Below, piece after piece: positions 32,136 to 43,368 of a stretch of DNA of 64,000 bases (the first letter of the stretch is position 1; each line of letters begins with the position of its first letter). Source of the stretch: Pomphorhynchus laevis. Lineage: Eukaryota; Acanthocephala; Palaeacanthocephala; Echinorhynchida; Pomphorhynchidae. The stretch covers positions 62,001 through 126,000 of the forward strand of contig WNNJ02003752.1 in the NCBI GenBank assembly GCA_012934845.2. The letters are read 5' to 3'. The notes under the pieces are model-generated. The model saw only the letters and a list, made by a program, of their open reading frames with translations, was not told where the DNA came from and ran no database searches. The position numbers and the translations under genes are program-made.

Positions 32136-33629
32136 CTGTTACAGTTAAGTTTGATCAGTCTGTATCTGTTTTAAGTATATATGATCTGTTCGGTTGTAGA
32201 ATATATGAATTTATAAAGCAAAAAGTATAGGTGTGTCGATTTGCTAAAATATAATTGTCATTAATCACATAATTTCGCCTGCTTCTATATTTATGATCCA
32301 GCTTAACATTGCTATCTATATCACGGCATATACTTACAGCTTAACATATGCTATTTCAGAGTAAATTTTACACATTTTTATAGAAAAAACTGTAAGACAC
32401 GCGTCGAGAACTATAATAGAGAACTATTCTCTTTATAGATAAACAAAGTGGTGAACTCGTGATTAATGGAAAATATAGTTTGTAAAGGATACAAAAAGTC
32501 AGAAGGCGCAATATTTTTTCAGCAATAATACAACAAAATTATAAATAGTCAAAATATAAGAAATATGAAATTTTAGCTTAATAAATTATGCTATTGATTA
32601 TTATGATTATTATGCTATTTATTATCTACAATAAATAGATTTTTTAAATCTGGAAGAATTAGTAAACAATAGTTTCAAAGTAAATGTTTAAAATGAAATT
32701 TGATAAAATTGAAAAGCTTATCAAATTTAATCATTAGAAACAATGTTTGGCCTTTCTCCTAGCATTAATAAACGGTTTACTTTCAAAGTATTTTCAACAT
32801 AAAAGGGTGAGAAACTTTTCATACTAGGGTGAAAAGTTGCGAACTTGATATGCATTATGTTTTGAAGTGATTCTCCTTCAGCCCAAGATAGAAAATAAGC
32901 TTATCGCAACAAATATCAAATATGAAGTTAGCCTTGACATCATAAATTTGTTGAAAAGTAATTTTTATCAAAGCCTTGAGTAATTTGATTTTTAAATGGG
33001 ACAAATTATTAGTTAATAATTAAAGTTAATTAACTTGTTTAAACGGTATATTTTTACATTATATTTTTATAATTAAATATTTTTTATAATTTACATGTAA
33101 ATCATCGGTTAAAATAAATGTTTAATCGATAATTGTATAGTTTGCTCTTAAACTTCTCAGATATCCAAGTTTATAACCCGAAATCCAGAGTCGTTGCATG
33201 TCGTTGTATCCATTTACTGGTTATTATTTATTTTATTTAAAAATAAATAATATTTATTTACTAATAAATAATCAGTATGTGTTTAGTGGCAAACTGATGG
33301 TCACATACAATCATTATCTCATCCATATTGAATAGATAAAAGAAGAATTTGGCAATTGTGCTGCTAGAAAATATAGAGTTCGCATTAACTAAATTTGAGC
33401 AAATATATTTTTTAAATAGATTGCAATACTGCACAAAAAAAGAAATAAATACCGCATCATACTCCCTACATACATTGCTTCGGAAGCAAGGTGCGTATCG
33501 AAGTAAATAATTTAACCATGGTATGTTAAATGCGTTTCGAGGCAGGCAAATAGCGTCGTGCTTGGACAATTTCGTCAGCCAAGAGCAAAGCTGTCCGAGC
33601 TTATAAATGAATTCTTCTAAAGCGTGATC
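32136..33629. other. AT-rich intergenic DNA, no gene recognised
   Basis: Nothing coding is recognisable. Part of a minus frame that extends over the 3' flank of LINE B copy 3 (33,261-33,640) is incidental. Short TTATT/AATAA inverted stretches lie near 33,225-33,270. Confidence 0.4.
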
Positions 33630-35552
33630 AAAAAATGATTTATTTTTACATGGCAAATGAATGCCGGCGCACGCTAACATGACCACAACAACAAAAATAT
33701 AAGTCATGTGTCGAGAAGGTGGGAACGGAGGCGGTATTTGAATGTAAAAGGAGGGAGCGTGGCATATGTCGAGAGGGAGCTGATTCCAGTCGAGTGAATA
33801 GACAACGAGGAAGGATCGGAAATCGTACTTGTTAGAGTAATTGGGAACGTATAGTAAGAGGGAATTACGGGAACGCAGCGATAGAGAGGTGGGGCGAGTG
33901 CCGTCTAAGAAGGGGATGTTGATGAACGATGGGGAGCCAACAGCGATGAGAACAAAATTTACAAGAAGAAGGCGGAGTTGAATGCGGATGTTGATGGTGG
34001 ACCAGGCCAGTTGGGAAAGATATGTGGATGTGTGATCAAAGCGACGAAGACGTAGGTGCACTCGAACGGTGGAGTTGATGATGCGTTGTAGGGATAGTAT
34101 GATAGATTTTGGAGAGTTGTCGAAAAGGCTGAGGCAGTAATCGATTATAGGGAAAATAAGCTATAAGAACGGAAGTCGATAAGGGGACATACGGCTGATG
34201 TCACAGAGAATTAAGTTAGACGAGCGGACCTTTTCGCGGACGAAGGGTTTAAGGGAAATGTGATCATCGAAATGGAATCCTTAAAAAGTGAGATTGTGGA
34301 CTATGAGGATGATTAATGAGGCAAAAGATACAGAGGAGGAGATATGTTAGATTGACGAAGGATGATTCACATTATGTTAGACTTGTCTGGGTTTAGAACG
34401 ATACGAAGATGGGAGAGACGTTTGTAGATAGAAGAAAGATAGTTGGATGCAGAAATTGCGATATCGTGTATGGGATGGGTGAGTGCATGAGCATATATGA
34501 GGATGTTATCGGCCTATTGCATGACGTTAAAGGAGTAAGGTTTGATAAACGGAGAGAGATCGCCCAGTAGAGGAGAGAAAATCAGGGATCCTAGGACTGA
34601 TGTAGAGGATGATGAATTTGAACAGACCGAAAAGAACGGTCTGATAGATATGAATCAAACCATGCTATAGATGAGAAAGAAAAGCGTAATCATAACAAAG
34701 GGGAGAAAGGAGGATGGAGTGGTCGACGATGTCGAAGGCGGAGGCGAGGTCGAGCGAGATTAGAACACTATATAGAACCTTGTCACGAGAAATGAGTAGG
34801 TCGTTGTAAACTTTCATGCAGGCGATTTCTGTGGAGTGATTATAGCGGAAAGCGGATTGGAAAGGAGGGTACAGATTGGATGAAGAGCGATCAACGTTGA
34901 TTTGTATTAATATAAGGCGCGCTAAGAGCTTGGAAAGAGTAGGGAGGAGTGAAATCGGGCGATAGCTAGAGGGAAGTGAGGGGTCGAGCGATTGTTAAGG
35001 AGGGTACAAACGATGGCGAATTTTCAGTGTGAAGGAAATATACGTTTGCGGATTAATGAGTTAAATAAGGTGGTGAGGAATGGGTATATCGATTAGCATA
35101 TGGATTTAAGTATAGGGGTAGGTATGGGATTGACAGGTTAATAAATCGAAATGTTATCGACAAGTTATGATTGAAATGATCGTTGAGGTTGGTGGAGGTG
35201 ATTTTGATTAATGGATGTAGGTTATTGAGAAACGAGACAGGAGGGACGAAACAGGCGAGTCGGGGAGTAAAAATGATATTGGATGGAAAGTGTATATGGT
35301 GATAGGATCAGTGGGTGAATAAAGTACATCGGAAATGACGAGGTAGTTTGAGTGTACGTGTTGGAGGTTGATACGTGCTGATGAGAGAGGTTGCGGATTA
35401 GTTTGTGGCACAAAATCCACAGGGAAGTCTTCTTCAGACTTAATGTTGTCGCGTGCGATTGTGGTCCAGACGCTGCAGTCGTGTGTCGAGCAATGTACTT
35501 GTAGTTGGGCCCGTTTTGTGTCGGTCGTAACTGTGTTCTTACGTCCTCCCAT
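33630..35552 (-). mobile_element. LINE family B, copy 3 (internally deleted, full 5' start)
   Basis: On the minus strand it begins exactly at the ORF1 ATG (35,552, MGGRKNTVTT) and ends in the same A-rich 3' tail near 33,635. ORF1 text runs to about 35,183. It then jumps to RT text equivalent to about 37,060 of copy 2, so about 3 kb (the rest of ORF1, the endonuclease and the start of RT) is missing. The RT is also riddled with small indels. Its first base directly abuts the 3' end of copy 2 (35,553). Confidence 0.88.
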
Positions 35553-35768
35553 TAAAAAAGGATTTATTTTAACGTGGCAAATGCGTGCCAGCGCACGCTT
35601 ACATGACCACAACAAAACAAGAATGTGAATCATGTGTCGAGAAGGTGTGAACGGAGGAGGTGTTTGAATGTGATAAAGGAGCGGGCGTGGCGGACTTCGA
35701 GAGGGAGTTGATTCCAGGCGAGTGAGGCGGCGACGAGGAAGGATCGGAGACCGTAGTTGTTGGATTAA

Positions 35769-37054
35769 TTAGGAACGTGGAGTAAGAGGGTATGACAGGA
35801 ACGAAGCGATAGCGAGGTGGGGCGAGTATCGTCTAAGAAAGGAAGGTTGATGAACGATGGGGAGCCGACAGCGATGAGACGAAAAGTAACGAGAAGAAGG
35901 CGGAGTTTGATACGGATGTGGATGGTGGGCCAGGAGAGTTGGGTAAACTATGTGGATGTGTGGTCGAAGCGACAAAGACGAAAGAGCACTCGAACGGCGG
36001 TGTTGATTATTCGTTGTAGTGGTAGGATGATGGATTTTGGAGAATTGGCGAAAAGGCTAAGGCAGTAATCGATTTTAGGGAAAAGAAGCGATGAAAGAAG
36101 ATACATACAAGAACGGAAGTCGATAAGGGGGCGGATACGGCGGATGTCATAAAGAATTAAGTTAGATGAGCGGACCTTGTCACGGACGAAGGGTTTAAGG
36201 GAAAGGTGATCATCGAACTGGAAGCCTAAGAAAGTGAGATCGTGGACTATGGGGATGATCGATGAGGCGAAATATACAGTGGGAAGAGATATGTTTGGTT
36301 TACGGGGGAGGATCCACATTATTTTAGGCTTTTCGGGGTTTAGAACGAGATGGAGATTGGAGAGACGTTTGTAGATAGAAGAAAGACAGTTGAAGGCAGA
36401 AATGCCGATATCGTGTATGCGATGTGCGGGTGCATGAACATAGATTAGAATGTCATCGGCGTATTGCATGACGTTAAAGGAGTAAGGTTTGATAAACGGA
36501 GAGAGATCGCCAAGCAGAAGAGAGAAAAGCAGGGGACCTAGGACTGAACCTTGTGGGACTCCGCAAAAAATAGGGATGGGAGGGGAGTATGATGAATTAG
36601 AACAGACGCGAAAGGAACGGTCGGATAAATATGAGGCGAACCATGCTACGGAGGAGGAAGAAAAGCTGTAATCATAACGAAGGCGAGAAAGGAGGACGAA
36701 GTGGTCGACAATGTCGAATGCGGAGGAAATATCCAGCGAGATGAGAACACTCTATAGAGCCTTGTCTCGAGAAATGAGTAAGTCGTTGTACACTTTTATG
36801 CATGCGATTTCTGTCGAGTGATTAGAGCGGAAAGCGGATTGGAAAGGAGGGTACAGATTGGATGAGGAGAGATAAGCGTTGATTTGTATTAAGATTAGGC
36901 GTTCTAAGAGCTTAGAAAGAGTAGGGAGTAGTGAAATGGGGCGATAGCTAGAAGGAAGGGAGGGGTCGAGCGATTGTTTCTTAAGGAGGGGACGAACGAT
37001 TGCGGATTTCCAGTGTGAAGGGAAGATACGACTGCGGATGGACGAGTTAAACAA
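35769..37054 (-). pseudogene. LINE B copy 2 reverse transcriptase
   Basis: From 37,054: SHWKSAIVRPLLKK, SYRPISLLPTLSKLLER, FQSAFRSNHSTE, then (after a TAG near 36,754) SVLISLDISSAFDIVDHF, FCGVPQGSVLGPLLF, VMQYADDILIYVH (36,469 onward), and LTFLGFQFDDHLSLKP. The thumb ends in a frameshift near 35,955. It continues to a WNQLPLEVRHARSF tail near 35,700. The motif set places it in the L2/CR1 group. Confidence 0.88.
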
Positions 37055-38254
37055 GGTTGTGAGAAATGGGGTATATCGATGAGCATATAGATTTTAATAT
37101 GTAATTAGGCAGGGGATTGGCAGGTGGGGTTTTGTTTGGCAAGGACATGAGGACAGATGATACTTCTGTAGGTGAGACAGGGAGAAGATGAAAGAGTTGC
37201 GGAAGGATGAGAGTAGACTGGGCAGAGTGGGATAGGATGGAGACCTGGTGTAAGAGAGCAACGTGGATACTTTAGTCTAGAGAAATGACGAATAATCATT
37301 GACATTGATGTTGCACGGCGAAGAGGAGCGAGCAAGGATTGAGTTAAAAGTATTCCAAAGAGTCTTAGAGTTGAATGAAGTGATGATTTTATGCTGCCAG
37401 AAGGAGTTGCATTTGGTACGTAGTAGGTTGAGATAAGACCGGCGAAGAGCAAGATAGGAATCACGGAAAGACGAAGTGATCGAGCGGAAATCACGTCTGA
37501 GAGAGCGATGGTAGACTCGAAAAGCATGGAAGAGTCGACGCTTTGAGAGTAGGCATTGGATGTCAAACAATGACGCACGACTCAAGCGACGGTGTTGGTG
37601 AGACTTGAAGGACAAGAGAATATCGAGAGTGGATGTGAGTTCAGAGTCGAAAAGAAAGACGAGATCGTGACGAGATGAATATGTTATTGTGGGTAATGAT
37701 AGAGACGATTTGAGTAAGGCAGAGCGGAGAAGGGAGAGGTCAAGATTTCTCCAAGGGCGACGTAGGATTGTAGGGGTGTGGTAGCGAGTGAGATCAAGGG
37801 TGATAAGAAAGTGATCGGATAGACCAGGATCAGAGATGGACAGTGAAATGTAGGCAGCGAAATGATCGGGGACAGCGATGATGTCGATTTCCCCACCAAG
37901 TATATGTGTGAGGGCAGTGGAGATTAGTTTGTAATTGTAGTTGGATAGAATGTTATGAACCGGATGGAATCCGTGGAAGAGGGGTGGTCTAGGCGGATAT
38001 TGAAGTCGCCTAGAACGAGTGAAGGGATTGATGACAAAGAACAATGAGAAAGGAGATCAGCGAGTTCGGTAAAAAAATAAGGCTGTAGGAGCTGATGAAC
38101 CAGGACGGTATACAATGGCGAGATCTAGAGTAATCAGGTTAGAATAACGACAAGTAAGCAATTCAAAAGATCAAGGACTGAAAGGGGGGTTGATTTTGCG
38201 AAGAGACGCGGGGTGACGCGCGAATGCGACGATGCCACCATGATTAGAGAATTT

Positions 38255-38265
38255 AGAAGGGCATG
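38255..38265. repeat. Target-site duplication, left copy (RTE insertion)
   Basis: AGAAGGGCATG here is repeated at 39,304-39,314. Both lie in LINE B endonuclease sequence, and joining the flanks leaves one copy, as expected for a target-site duplication. Confidence 0.85.
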
Positions 38266-39303
38266 AGCTGATCGTGTACCACATGAATTAATATGATGTG
38301 CGCTGCGTCAGCATCAAGTCCCGGAACATCTAATCCGATGGGTGATGCTGCTCTACGAGAATACCGAAAGTCGGGTTCTAAGCGCAGCTGGAATGTCACA
38401 GCCATTTCAAATATCAGTGGGGGTCCATTAAGGAAGTGCTCTCTCACCGGCATTATTCAACACAGTTATGAACGCTATAACGCGTGATATCCAAAAGTCG
38501 ATTCCATATACCATTCTTTACGCTGACGATGTCTGGCTGGCGGCGGACAACAAAAAGGACCTGGAGGAATCAACTACTGTATGGAATAACCGACTCGCAC
38601 AATACGGACTACGACTTAATCTAGACAATACCGAATACCTCACAACAGACCCACATGAAAGTGGCACCATCAATATTGATGACTTTGACCTGAGACGTAC
38701 GGACCGGTTCAAGTACCTCGGAACCATACTCTCGGCAAGCGGCGACGTGACTTATGAAGTGAATGCACGAATAAGCTCAGCGTGGACAAAATGGCGAGCG
38801 ACGACAATGTTTTATGTGACCGTCGCATCAAGGATCACCTGAAATCAAAGATATACCGCTCAATCATTCGCCCTGTGGCTATGTACGGCACAGAGTGCTT
38901 GCCTATTACCAAGGCAGCGGAACGACGCTTTGCGGTCATGGAGACGAAAATGATGCGGTGGATAAGCGGAATTACCCGGTATGACCACGTGAGAAATATG
39001 GACATCCTCCGAAGATACGGCGTCGCCCCTATCGTAAATAAAATGCAAGGGGCCAGACTCCGGTGGTATGGCCACGTGTTGCGGAGTGAAAATTATTCCC
39101 TTGCAAAGACCGCCTTAAAGTATGAGATCATAGGCAAACGCCCGAGAGGTCGACCCAAGCACCGATGGTCAGATGGCCTTCACACAGATCTCAATGCAGC
39201 TGGACTTCACCCAGACCAAGCCGAAAATAGAGCGAAATGGAGGGCTACATCTCACATAGCCGACCCTGCCTCAAAGCGGGACAAAGGCTGAAGAATAGGA
39301 AGA
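38266..39303 (+). mobile_element. RTE-clade LINE fragment (5'-truncated)
   Basis: It is inserted in LINE B copy 2 in the opposite orientation, with 11-bp target-site duplications on both sides. It covers the second half of the RT and the C-terminus, ending a few bases after the stop in a short AGGAAGAAGA tract, typical of RTE 3' ends. It is younger than the LINE B copy it interrupts. Confidence 0.93.
38320..39291 (+). pseudogene. RTE reverse transcriptase C-terminal half
   Basis: Segments: LLYENTESRVLSAAG (about 38,350), GVH*GSAL where Gln of motif B is a stop (about 38,428), SPALFNTVMNAITRDIQK, TILYADDVWLAAD (YADD), RTDRFKYLGTILSASGDVTY, then after a frameshift near 38,800 VLCDRRIKDHLKSKIYRS, RPVAMYGTECLPITK, RLRWYGHVLRSENY, RPRGRPKHRWSDGLHTDLNA and end ADPASKRDKG. 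The RPRGRPKxRW and ADPAxKRDK signatures are diagnostic of RTE. Confidence 0.92.
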
Positions 39304-39314
39304 AGAAGGGCATG
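39304..39314. repeat. Target-site duplication, right copy (RTE insertion)
   Basis: AGAAGGGCATG, matching 38,255-38,265. The LINE B endonuclease reading continues from here towards ARPLSHA on the minus strand. Confidence 0.85.
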
Positions 39315-39526
39315 GCTGAGGGGGCGGGCGGATTCGACTAGGGAGCAACCGGCAGAGAGCAGACGGCGAATGGAAAGGTTGTCGGAATCTGAGTGCCAGG
39401 ATTCGTTGACGCAGAAGAGATCGATGGATTGCTTGGTGAATAGGTTGAGGATAAGATCGGATTTATTGAGAATAGATCTAGTGTTGAGGAGACCGAGGCG
39501 GAAACCGTGTGTTGTGGCGAAAGAGT

Positions 39527-40553
39527 CTAGTGGAGAAGACACATAGGAGAGATGGAGCGCCATCGAATTTTTGGACGGGTGTGGACAACTTGAAAATTTC
39601 CGTCTATGTTTCGGATGGAGAGAGATGTTTCGCCGTTTTCCTCGCGACTGCGTTTTTTGATGCGGGCTGAAGAGATTTGAGCGATTTCAGAAGGGGCGCG
39701 ATCGGGGAAAATTCGAGTGGTTGAAGATGACATGAGTTTGAATCGTTGAGAGAGGACAGAAGACGCGTGAGAGCGATGCTTGAAAACAATTTTTAGGAGA
39801 GGGGGCTCGGAAGGATTAGATTGAGAAGATTTGTTTAGACGTATGAATGTGACAGGAGAAATGTTCTTGAAAAAGGATGGTTTATCCGCAGGAACAATAG
39901 ACGAGAGGATGGATCTGAAGGCGGAAACATCGTGGTCTAGACGTGCTTGTGGGGATAAGGAGTTAGAAGGCGTGATATTAGTGACAATGACGAAACGATC
40001 GCGATAAGCAAAGCGCTTCTGTAAAGGAGGACGACTGACGTGAGTAGGTGAGATCACGATAGAAGAGCTGGCAGTTAATGATTTGGAGGGATTTGGTTTG
40101 ACGACGGGATACATAGAGGATAATGATAATAAAAGAGGGTGGCAAGCGATGTGAGGAAAGGTTATGAGTGGAAGGATAGTGGAGGTTGGTGGAGGTGATT
40201 TTGATTGATGGATGCAAGGTATTGAGAAACGAGACGGGAAGGACGGGACGTGGGGTGTCGGGGAGTGAAGATGACATGGAATGGGAAGTGTATATGGTGG
40301 CAGGGTTGGTGGGTGGAGAAAGGACATTAGAAACGACGGGGGTAGTTTGAGTTGACGTGTTGGATGTTGATATGTGCTTATTGGAAAGGTTGCATATTAG
40401 TTTGTTGGCACAAAAACCACATACGAAGTCTTCTTTAGCCTTATTCTTGTCGCAGGTGATTGTTGTCCAGACGCTGCAGTCGTGTATCGAGCACTGTACT
40501 TGCAGTTGTCCATAGTTGGTGTCGGTCTTCGTTGTTTTCTTACGTCCTCCCAT
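39527..40553 (-). pseudogene. LINE B ORF1 (Cys-rich N-terminus)
   Basis: The start frame (40,553-39,978) reads MGGRKKTTKTD, then a Cys cluster CSIHDCSVW ... FVCGFCANKLIC that looks like a small zinc-binding or PHD-like domain. A Ser/Thr/Pro-rich stretch follows. The second frame (40,327-39,527) has FIRLNKSSQSNPSEPPLLKI, a TRIFPDRAPSEIAQI segment and a basic end VHTRPKIRWRSISP. This is the conserved C-terminal region of CR1/L2 ORF1 proteins. A frameshift near 40,300 joins the two. It ends 37 bases inside ORF2. Confidence 0.82.
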
Positions 40554-40554
40554 A

Positions 40555-40632
40555 AACGATGGTTGTCGTCGATGGTTGTCGTCGATGTTTGTCGTCGATG
40601 TTTGTCGTCGATGTTTGTCGTCGATGTTTGTC
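40555..40632. repeat. 13-bp tandem repeat upstream of LINE B ORF1
   Basis: About six units of CGATGTTTGTCGT (the first two with GGTTGT) lie directly before the LINE B ATG, on its 5' side. Because 13 is not a multiple of 3, the minus reading repeats every 13 residues (DKHRRQxSTTxI). It may be the 5' UTR or promoter array of the element, or the pre-existing target. Copy 3 lacks it, starting at the ATG. Confidence 0.8.
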
Positions 40633-41999
40633 CTTGTAAGATGTTTGTAACTTTTTGTATAGAAGTCCTCCTACTAACTCTAAAAATTCTGCAAGAGGAT
40701 CGAGCGGAACTGTATTGATTGTATTTATTTTAGATTTCATTAACGTCCTTGTGTGTTTAAGCTGTTAAATTTGCCACTGGAACTAATCTGCAACTGATTT
40801 AATTGATCTGCAACTTATTGAATTAATTGTATGTTACTATGGTATCATATAGACAAAGGTCTTTTTGTTAGATAGAGGATTTTAAATATAGAAAATTGCA
40901 TCAAAATATGAAATATGGATAGTTGATGGAACCTTCAAATCGGTTGTAATTTGGGCAGTTTACGACAACTCCTAAATCAATTTCCGGAAAGCATCTACAA
41001 TGTGATTTATGTTATTGGCTTTCAAAACTGAGGATACAATAGTTGAACTCTGAAAATTTTTCTTTAGAAAAGTTCAAAAAGTAATTTTCACTTCTGGCAG
41101 ATAATTCGGGAGGACTATGTAGATCGTATGTCATAAAAACAACATAATCGCTGTAAATAACGCCTTTATTTATCATTTATATCAAAAGGCTTAGCCAAGT
41201 AATCATTTTAAAATTCAAGAACAAAAGTCCAAAACTAAATACAATCTTCGACAATTTTAGGTATGGGTACTCTTTTATTGAAGAGAGATAGCTATGGAAC
41301 ACAATATATTTAGGTATTTTTAAACGAATGAAAAAAAATTTTATCGCACAATAAAATTCAGAATAACGGTCGATTGCTGAGGGAGGTAGCATTTGACTAA
41401 TTCATTTACAGACTAATCCGTCCTTATGCAGTGTTGTAGCTAAACAGGAATGAAAAGACAATAAATTCGAATTTAAGGACTCCCTGAGGCAAATCTCACT
41501 AAGACGAACGGATCTTGAGATAAAGAGTAGTATGGGGTAATGTACAGAGGATGAAGAATGAATATTCTGCGAGGTAGAAATCAAGTAATGCCATGAGGGT
41601 TTCGGATTGTTGTTTTCAGAAATATAATAACGTGTGTATTGTGCCAGGACAAAAGACGCAGAGCATAGCACCTCTTAAATTCTATTAAATAATATTTAGT
41701 GAAAATAGTGCTGGTATACTTCCCATTACGTTGTCTTGTAAGCGAGTACGGCATATACCACTAGTTGCATCGGTTAGTAAATGAGTTTCTACTCTAACAC
41801 ACTTTGTGTAATTGTACTTTGTCATCTGCTGGTTAGTTATGCTAGGTGAAATCTCATTGTATCGCTTTGTCTTTTCCCATCAATGAGAAAGAAAAAATAA
41901 TCACATAAAGTTTCTTGTCTGTTTGGCATTGATGCAGGATTTAAAATCGTTGCTAACACTCGTTCATGTAACATTTTCTTTTGTAGGGACCGCAGCAAA
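40633..41999. other. Intergenic DNA, no gene recognised
   Basis: Moderately AT-rich, without frames or repeats that I can name. The minus frame 41,402-41,671 (89 codons) resembles nothing known. The last part leads into the 5' UTR of LINE A copy 3, whose first base I cannot define. Confidence 0.4.
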
Positions 42000-42104
42000 C
42001 GAAAAACGATAATGAAAGAAAAATACTAAAAATGTACAACAAAAGTACAAAACACATGTATTCATAACAAAACCATTATACTTTATTAAAATAACCGAAG
42101 TTTT

Positions 42105-43295
42105 ATGCACAAAAATTTTCCATCAGTAATGTCGGAGCTTTCAAACGATAGCAGCAAAAATCATTCAAAAATCAACGATAATCCTACAAAAAGCGACAAA
42201 TTAAAGGTAAATCTAACTACAGATCCAAGTAACAAGGTTAGTAATTTTTCTATGGTATCAGGTGATGGGGAGGTGCTTCCCCCCATTCCTAAATTAAAGA
42301 ATTTGGTGATAATTAAAGTTAAGAAACCGACTGAAAAACACGATCTCTACAACAAATTTTTGAGATCCTTCACCAAACAGTTTCAGAACAGGGTTCTATT
42401 TAACTCTGTTAGGTTACACCCTGCGGAGGTGAAGATATCTTTTGTCTCGAATGACCTTGCCGCAAACTACATGGAGTACTTCTCCGCCAATTTAGCTGAA
42501 TATGGTGAAATTTCATCCAAGCCTATCCTAGCATCGCTTAAAGTTTCAAATCTTCCATGTTCAATGGAAGAAGAAGATATACGTTATTTTATGGCAAAAT
42601 TCAAGGTCACCAATCTGAGGTCAATCCGGGGTAAGGACGGGAACCCTATCCCGGTTGGATTTTGCAATGCTCCCGTAAATATTGCTGAATCCTTGTCTAA
42701 TTCTACGTCGAATCCCTTTATGGGTTTTAATATTAAATTCACGATCACAGAGAGGGATGATCTGACCTATCCCCACTGCAGCCGGTGTCACAAATGGGGA
42801 CACTGGGCCTCCAGCTGCAGTGGGACCCTTTCGTGTGGGGTCTGTAGCTCCACCAGCTGTCCTTCTCTTACAACTACCGATCGCTGCGAGGCCCCCCTTT
42901 CCTGCTCGAATTGCGGGGGGTGCCATCCTGCTTGGAGCAGGAAATGCTCTCTATTCAAAGAATATAGACAATTATTCTTGTTAAAACCGCCCAATCCGGC
43001 CAAGTCCTTCGCGGTCGCTGCAGCTCCATGTATGGATGACGCTGACATTCTACGGATTATCGACTTAAAGACTTCGAATGCTCTTCGACAGATGGAGGAG
43101 TTAGTACGCTCTATCCTAACCGTTATCGGGACTAATCCTGTGCTTCCTGTTTCCTCGGTTCCGGAGTCGAAAAAGAGAGGGGCTTCAGCCCATACCGTTC
43201 CCCCGCTCAAGATTGGGAAGCTAATCCAACAGAAGACTAATAGGGGAAATGAAGATACTGCCCAGGGGCAAGTACCTTCCTTGGAGGAGGGCTAG
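42105..43295 (+). CDS. LINE A ORF1, gag-like RNA-binding protein with three zinc knuckles
   Basis: The 396 residues form an intact frame. Residues 1-55 are polar and Ser/Asn-rich; 56-200 hold the conserved core (LPPIPKLKNLVIIKVKKP, EVKISFVSNDLAANYMEYF, PILASLKVSNLP). Zinc knuckles follow: CSRCHKWGHWASSC (225-238, CX2CX4HX4C), a second Cys cluster at 244-261, and CSNCGGCHPAWSRKC (267-281, CX2CX3HX6C). The C-terminus is helical and ends in a Gly/Gln/Glu-rich tail. ORF1 proteins package LINE RNA. Met-9 (42,129) is an alternative start. It does not overlap ORF2, so the latter needs reinitiation or internal entry. Confidence 0.9.
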   Translation: MHKNFPSVMSELSNDSSKNHSKINDNPTKSDKLKVNLTTDPSNKVSNFSMVSGDGEVLPPIPKLKNLVIIKVKKPTEKHDLYNKFLRSFTKQFQNRVLFNSVRLHPAEVKISFVSNDLAANYMEYFSANLAEYGEISSKPILASLKVSNLPCSMEEEDIRYFMAKFKVTNLRSIRGKDGNPIPVGFCNAPVNIAESLSNSTSNPFMGFNIKFTITERDDLTYPHCSRCHKWGHWASSCSGTLSCGVCSSTSCPSLTTTDRCEAPLSCSNCGGCHPAWSRKCSLFKEYRQLFLLKPPNPAKSFAVAAAPCMDDADILRIIDLKTSNALRQMEELVRSILTVIGTNPVLPVSSVPESKKRGASAHTVPPLKIGKLIQQKTNRGNEDTAQGQVPSLEEG

Positions 43296-43368
43296 TGGTG
43301 GGAAGGGCAACCTTCCTGCACCTAGCTTTGTCTAGGTAGGCAATCCCCCATTCAACTAATCCATCACA

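Larger units (their letters stand above)
37277..39563 (-). pseudogene. LINE B ORF2, endonuclease part, split by RTE insertion
   Basis: From 39,563: MALHLSYVSSP, then LGLLNTRSILNK (Asn), LFCVNESWHSD (catalytic Glu), and LVESARPLSHA at the insertion point. Beyond the insert: HGGIVAFARH, a VYRPG segment out of frame, SIPSLVLGDFNIRLDHPS (38,030-38,000), and DPGLSDHFLITLDL (SDH). All the APE-type active-site motifs survive, although stops and frameshifts separate them. The following RRPWRNLDLSLL region links to the RT. Confidence 0.85.
35553..40553 (-). mobile_element. LINE family B, copy 2 (near full length, RTE inserted)
   Basis: On the minus strand it has ORF1 (40,553-39,527), ORF2 starting at 39,563, and a 3' end at 35,554. 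About 1,040 bases (38,266-39,303) are a foreign RTE insertion flanked by an 11-bp duplication, so the LINE itself is about 3.95 kb. Copy 3 follows head to tail without a spacer. Its 5' flank (40,555-40,632) is a 13-bp tandem repeat. Confidence 0.92.

Noticed and set aside
35368-36671. Plus-strand open frames within LINE B
   Set aside because: They lie antisense to the RT and ORF1 reading frames, recur at every LINE B copy, and have no resemblance to proteins.
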